From positions 155,950,667 through 156,014,666 of the forward strand of contig CM075673.1 of assembly GCA_037962975.1 (NCBI GenBank): a DNA stretch of 64,000 bases, in the 5' to 3' direction. The notes beneath the pieces were generated by a model that ran no database searches, was not told the origin of the DNA, and saw nothing but the letters and a program-made list of their open reading frames with translations. This DNA comes from Clitoria ternatea (Eukaryota; Streptophyta; Magnoliopsida; Fabales; Fabaceae). Made by a program: the position numbers and the translations under genes. Of this stretch, positions 59,885 to 64,000 are shown one piece after another; within the stretch, counting starts at the first letter, position 1; the number at the start of each line of letters is the position of its first letter.

Positions 59885-60440
59885 AGAAAGAAGCAACTAG
59901 CTCTTGTATTGCACAATAGAGTGGTAGGGTGACTATTTTTGAAACATGGGCTCTCGATTTATAAGAAAAATTATCGCCAAATAAGGAAATAAAGTATGTT
60001 AGATTTCCAGAAATAACTTATGTTTCTAGAAATAAGACAAGGCCCCAAATCTAAGCCTAAACGCACATAGTGGTTTGAACCAGTCACAACTGTGGTTTAA
60101 ACCACATAGTTTGAACAAGTCCATGTAGATTTCACCCAAATGCTCATTTTTGACACTGTCTATTTTTTGGTCCCTTAAAAAACATTTTTTTAACACATAG
60201 GCCAATCTTTTATTTTGCTCACTTTGGGTTTTTGCTATCTTAAAAATAAAATAATCATCAAGGCCAAGTCCAAAGATACATCAACACTTGAAGCTCTTGT
60301 TATCTTCTCACTTAAAGCTCAACTCATGGACTTCATACAATTAAGTGTGTCTTAGAATTATTTCCTTGCCTTAGAGTTATGTCCTTATTCTGCTTGGTCC
60401 TAGGATGTCCTTAGGTTTGTCATTATCAAAACCTACCTAC
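59885..60440 (+). mobile_element. LTR-like unit with GGTTYGAACC palindromes, copy 2 (partial)
   Basis: Aligns with the right part of 15926-17060: 'tttataagaaaaattatcgc', 'caaataaggaaat', the palindrome cluster, and 'tttgtcattatcaaaaccta' near 60417. The left part is missing or replaced. 'atgggctctc.atttataaga' occurs twice (about 59848 and 59945), suggesting a local duplication. Confidence 0.55.
60069..60117. repeat. GGTTYGAACC / GGTTTAAACC palindromes
   Basis: Three dyads: 'tggtttgaacca', 'gtggtttaaaccac' (an exact 14-bp palindrome) and 'agtttgaac'. Confidence 0.75.
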
Positions 60441-60855
60441 ACACATGAATCATAAATGGTAAGTATTGTGTTAAAGAATTAGTACTTACCTACTACAATG
60501 CACTCTTAATTAGGAATATTTATATCTTGCAAGTTGAGGAGATGTACGCCTTCCCCCACAGCCTATGATTTGATGGAAAATACTAAAAAGAACATGGTTG
60601 TGACTAGGTGAATGATAAGGCGTGGGTTATTATGGTAAGTTAATTGCTAAAACTAGGACATTTATATGTAGTATGATTATAAATACGTGGCTGGTAAATT
60701 TATATCTTATTAAATTTTCACGGATAGCTTAGAACATTTATAACATGAAACTTTGATGTATTCCAGTGTAATTGCAATTGAAAATTATGCGTCAGATTTT
60801 GGCTAGTAACTTAAGCTATTCTTTTCTTGTAATTATAATTATATACTGGACTTGG
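60441..60855. other. Gene-free interval
   Basis: Nothing supportable beyond A+T-rich decayed DNA. Confidence 0.4.
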
Positions 60856-61490
60856 AGCCTTTCTAGCTATTTTGTAGGGATTTTAAAAATTTTGATTTCT
60901 CTTATTTATAAGGGAAACTTTGTCAATTTTTTAATTTTTTTACTTTAAACACATAGTTTACTACTTATTATACAAACTATGCAAGAGACTTATCAAGAAA
61001 AGAGTGACGGGTGTAGCAATGAACTGGGTAAGTCCCTTTCAACGACAGACTCACCCTGTCGCTATAACAAATTTAGATACGCTATCTAGCAACAATAGGG
61101 ACGACAATATTCATATCCCTAGACATATTGCTATTCCCAATAACCAATTAGCAATGACGATGTCTCAATCATTGTATTTATACTACATGCATCTACCCAA
61201 GGCTTTATTATTGGAATAGCGATGGGGATAACAACAATTGTTCATAATTGACCCAAATACGGGATTTGAGTCTGCCACTATACACATCAACTTTGAAAAA
61301 AGAGATTGGTGGGTGAGGAGATTAGCGACAAACATGTTGATGTCTAAGGTGTATGTATTCGGTGGCTATTAGCCACTAAAGTGGATAACTTTGCCAAGTT
61401 CAACCATGGAAAAATTGTTGTCACAGAGTCTGTCGCTCATCCAAGTAGTGACGGATTTCAAACATATAGCGACGACGGGTGCCCACCACT
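60856..61490 (+). mobile_element. Decayed CACTA fragment with AGCGAC repeats
   Basis: 'aagggaaactttgtcaattt' near 60910 parallels 'aggggagactctgccgaaat' of the intact CACTA element. From 61000 there are scattered TAGCGAC, CTGTCGCT, GTGACGG and TAGCGACGACGG units (61055, 61215, 61322, 61430, 61466). No terminal CACTA is preserved; the fragment stops where the next LTR begins. Confidence 0.6.
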
Positions 61491-61574
61491 GAATCGATTA
61501 TGTTTTGTATTGTATGGGACATTAACTTTCGAGTGAATAAAATGACGTGTGAAATATTTTCTCATGCCAAAAAC

Positions 61575-62985
61575 CTTTTTGATCTGTCCTGGACCGGGGT
61601 CAAGAGATCCGATCTCAAGCCAGTCACGAATAGTATGTCAATACAGTATAAGATACCGAATGTATGTGTATCCGATGTGTGTATCCGTTGTCTCTGAATG
61701 AGGAGAGCGGATTGGGCGTCCTGGAAATCCTTCACACCGACCTAACGCGTTGAAGTGGGCGAATGGTGGTGTCACCTGCAAAGATTCTCCGACGCTCAAG
61801 TCAGTGATTATATTCCAAGTAAGGAATGTATTCAGAGAGGAATCAGTTGTAAAGAGCTGAGGAAGCAGATCCCTAACTTCAATCATGAAGTTAGTTCATA
61901 TACCTGATTGGCTCGATTAACGAGGACACGTTGGTGGGGAACCACCAACTCCCATTAGCATTATTATATTGCGCACTTACCTGCATGATTGGGTCAAGTG
62001 GCTATTTTATATTGAGCATAGAGAATGTAGACTAGGATTAGGGAACAAGTTGACCATTCCCGTGAGCAGAATTTGGCTCGTAGTGCAGGGAATTATTGAT
62101 CGATCCCTGTAGCAACAATCCTTGTCCTTTGCATAGTGACGTGTGTATTATCCGATGTCATGGTGTTATCCTGGATAACCGGTATAGGGAGAACGCCTGA
62201 TACGGAATTACAGTCCGGATGTATACCGATGACACCGGTTACACGTAGATGTCTCATCAAAGACGTTGAAGTGTAAATATAGCAGATCGGATACCGGTAT
62301 TGAGACCGGATCATATGTCCCCTAGCTTGTGTGAGGGACCAAATGGTTATTCACATAAGCTACTCAACCTGCGAGAGGTCTTAATATCGGTAAGCTTATG
62401 TGTGTAACAGTTCCTTAGCATCTGTTGTCATTCGTAAAGAACCGTTCTCAAATTAATAGATCCGACCTGTCGGTGCGGTCACAACGAATTCAGACAAAGA
62501 TTCGTTGTGTGTGAGAACTTCAAGAGTTTATTGGAATTGGAAGCTCTTGAAGTTCGTGTAACGGCTGTAAAGCGTGAATTGCGTTGCATGATTAGACATT
62601 AATGCTTTTAATCACGTGGGCAAGCAATTATTGCGCCTGAGATATAAATCTCATTAACCGTCGTTTTGGGCTTAATGGGCCTGAAGTTTTCGAAACTTTT
62701 GGGCCTAATGGATAGCCCTTTGCTGAGTCGCTATCGTTTTGGCGCTCAAGAATTTGGAACGGTTGTGTCGTTTCGTTCGTGAACGAATGCGTTTTATCGA
62801 GAACGACACAACTTCAAGAGGGGGTAATCGATCCTCTTCGTTTCCTATAAAAGGAATACTTAGTGGATTCTGGGTTCTACTTGCTTTTGCTTTCTCAACG
62901 AAACTCTGCAGAAATTTTGCAAGGAAGTTCATTGCCTACATTGCGAGGGTTTCTTCGTTCCTCAAATTCATCACTGTCATCTGAG
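61575..62985 (+). mobile_element. LTR and leader of a retroelement leaving the window, family copy 2
   Basis: Shares 'accggggtcaag', 'ggtgtcacctgcaaagattc' and 'gaccggatca' in order with 3535-4215. It is much better preserved and continues into a TATA box (62846), a leader and an ORF. LTR limits and primer site were not resolved: no TG..CA pair with target duplication can be checked because the partner LTR lies outside. A short hairpin-prone pair 'acaacgaattc' / 'gattcgttgt' lies at about 62483-62508. Small frames on both strands here are by-products. Confidence 0.6.
62846..62853 (+). promoter_or_regulatory. TATA box upstream of the retroelement ORF
   Basis: CCTATAAAAGGAA, a strong TATA match, about 460 bp before the ORF start and 137 bp before the putative donor site. 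Confidence 0.6.
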
Positions 62986-63278
62986 GTAACTATCCCTTCC
63001 TTGTCGCTTTAGTTTCGCTTTGATTTGCTACTCTTAGTTATAGAAAGTAGGCTTCATCTAAAAGGGAGGGGGGAATCAATTTCCCTCAACCCTAATAGTC
63101 GTGGGGAAGAACCCTTGTGATTCTTCCTAAGACTGAACCGCGTCGCTCAGAAAGGGGATCTTACTCACTGCGGGAAGTGACCTTTCCCTTCTCAGAGTCG
63201 CCCTCTGATTGTAATTGCTTTTAAAATGCAGTGAGTAATGATTGCAACTTTCTGACGACATTTTATTTCTTATCATAG
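62986..63278 (+). other. Putative 5'-leader intron
   Basis: Donor context CTGAG|GTAACT and acceptor context TTCTTATCATAG|ATT bound a 293-nt T-rich stretch between the TATA box and the start codon. If spliced, it would leave about 28 nt of leader before the ATG. Inferred from consensus only. The primer-binding site may lie in this stretch instead. Confidence 0.4.
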
Positions 63279-63306
63279 ATTAAGGAGTTCGGTCTAGATA
63301 CTTCCA

Positions 63307-64000
63307 ATGGCAACTGGAGAAGGATCTTCTGGAGATAATGCCATTTCGAAGACAGCTGAGGGTCTCTTCAGCGTAGTTGCTTCGAGGCTGAATTGGGAGG
63401 AGGTTCAGGCTAAATGGCCTTTCTGTTGGGTGTCCAGCGAATTTAAGGACTTGGCCTCTCGTCATGCGGATGAAGAGGGATCTCGGATTCAACCAAGGTT
63501 CACGCTGAGTACGGATGAGGAGACAAAAAAGTGGTATAGGGTTTACGCACCACTTCCGACAGAGCGGATATGTCATGTCGTCCCCAACGATCGTTCAGTG
63601 TACATGTATGACTTTATCTTCCATAATCTGGGAGTTCGTTTCCCTTTAACCGAACTCCAGATGGGTGTTTTGAGGTTTCTGAACTGTGCACCCTCTCAAC
63701 TTCATCCCAACGGTTGGGGCCTCATCCGAGCTCTCGAAGTGCTTGGGGAGCACTTCAATTTCACGCCAACAGTAGCGATGCTGTTCTACTACACCCAGGT
63801 AGTTAGAAGGGCGAATAAGCAGGGCGGAGTTGGTCTGGTGACACTCCGGACTCTCTGTTCCTTTGTGAACTTTGAGTCTTACACGGATTCTGCCAAGGTT
63901 GACGGGAAGTCCTTCAAGACTTACTTCACTCGCGTCTCCATCAAGAAGGGCAAACCAAAATTTTGGAAGGATGAAGAGGACGTGGACAAATTTCCCTTGA
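63307..64000 (+). CDS. PF04195-type 'putative gypsy type transposon' protein, 3' end outside the window
   Basis: An uninterrupted 231-codon frame runs from ATG at 63307 to the last base with no stop. An in-frame TAG lies four codons upstream, so this ATG is the first possible start in the frame. The protein begins MATGEGSSGDNAISKTAEG. Residues about 101-145 (YDFIFHNLGVRFPL, then VLRFLNCAPSQLHPNGWG) carry the pattern of the plant family 'putative gypsy type transposon' (PF04195): an aromatic/LGVR.PL segment followed by APSQL.PN.W. Residues about 204-222 (KTYFTRVSIKKGKPKFWK) resemble the F-x-V segment that follows. The function of this family is not established; it occurs in large plant LTR retroelements, often as an extra ORF before gag. 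The TATA box and leader upstream fit expression from its own LTR. No frameshift or stop is seen, unlike every other coding relic in this window, so it is the youngest or best-preserved gene here. Confidence 0.8.
   Translation, partial: MATGEGSSGDNAISKTAEGLFSVVASRLNWEEVQAKWPFCWVSSEFKDLASRHADEEGSRIQPRFTLSTDEETKKWYRVYAPLPTERICHVVPNDRSVYMYDFIFHNLGVRFPLTELQMGVLRFLNCAPSQLHPNGWGLIRALEVLGEHFNFTPTVAMLFYYTQVVRRANKQGGVGLVTLRTLCSFVNFESYTDSAKVDGKSFKTYFTRVSIKKGKPKFWKDEEDVDKFPL

Overview
This window looks like intergenic, repeat-dense chromatin of a flowering plant, probably a dicot. I found no intact host gene, tRNA, rRNA, bacterial feature or CRISPR array. The transposon repertoire (long Ty3/gypsy-type LTRs starting TGTAACATCC, Copia remnants, CACTA, Mutator-like, hAT and Tourist-like elements) and the high A+T content support this. 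A phaseoloid legume is my guess from the style of the LTR repeats; the sequence does not prove it. Almost every open reading frame here is a by-product of low-complexity or tandem repeats.

Layout. 1-4.2 kb: a truncated long LTR, a GGT-rich tract split by a Copia-like LTR fragment, and a third LTR fragment. 4.2-12.3 kb: gene-poor DNA with four Tourist-like MITEs, a fold-back repeat and a long-TIR Mutator-like element (10804-11990). 12323-15836: a solo LTR with perfect ATTTG target duplications. 15.9-17.1 kb: another LTR-like unit. 17537-19492: a Mutator-like element with a 10-bp target duplication. 20.1-22.3 kb: a broken Copia protease/pol relic beside an LTR-like unit. 23009-29727: a two-LTR, minus-strand, non-autonomous gypsy-type element with a tRNA-Asp-like primer site and a short acidic ORF. 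30730-37758: a CACTA element with TAC duplications. It holds a decayed DUF4216 segment, a solo LTR and a decayed Transposase_24-like gene, and sits inside an older Transposase_24-like pseudogene. 44697-59095: three solo LTRs nested one inside another, each bounded by an exact 5-bp duplication. 60.9-61.5 kb: CACTA debris. 61.6-64.0 kb: the promoter-like leader and first ORF of a retroelement (PF04195-type protein) that leaves the window still open.

The main pattern is that at least five LTR or element families carry arrays of short palindromes (10-14 bp). The palindrome differs between families and even between sister LTRs: CTCGCTCAAGCGAG, TCACGCTTAAGCGTGA, TGAATCGATTCA, GGTTCGAACC, AGCGTAYGTACGCT. 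A second shared signal is a splice-donor-like GAGGTAA motif in the leader region of seven different LTRs. All target duplications and terminal repeats were read by eye. Family names given without a protein motif are provisional.
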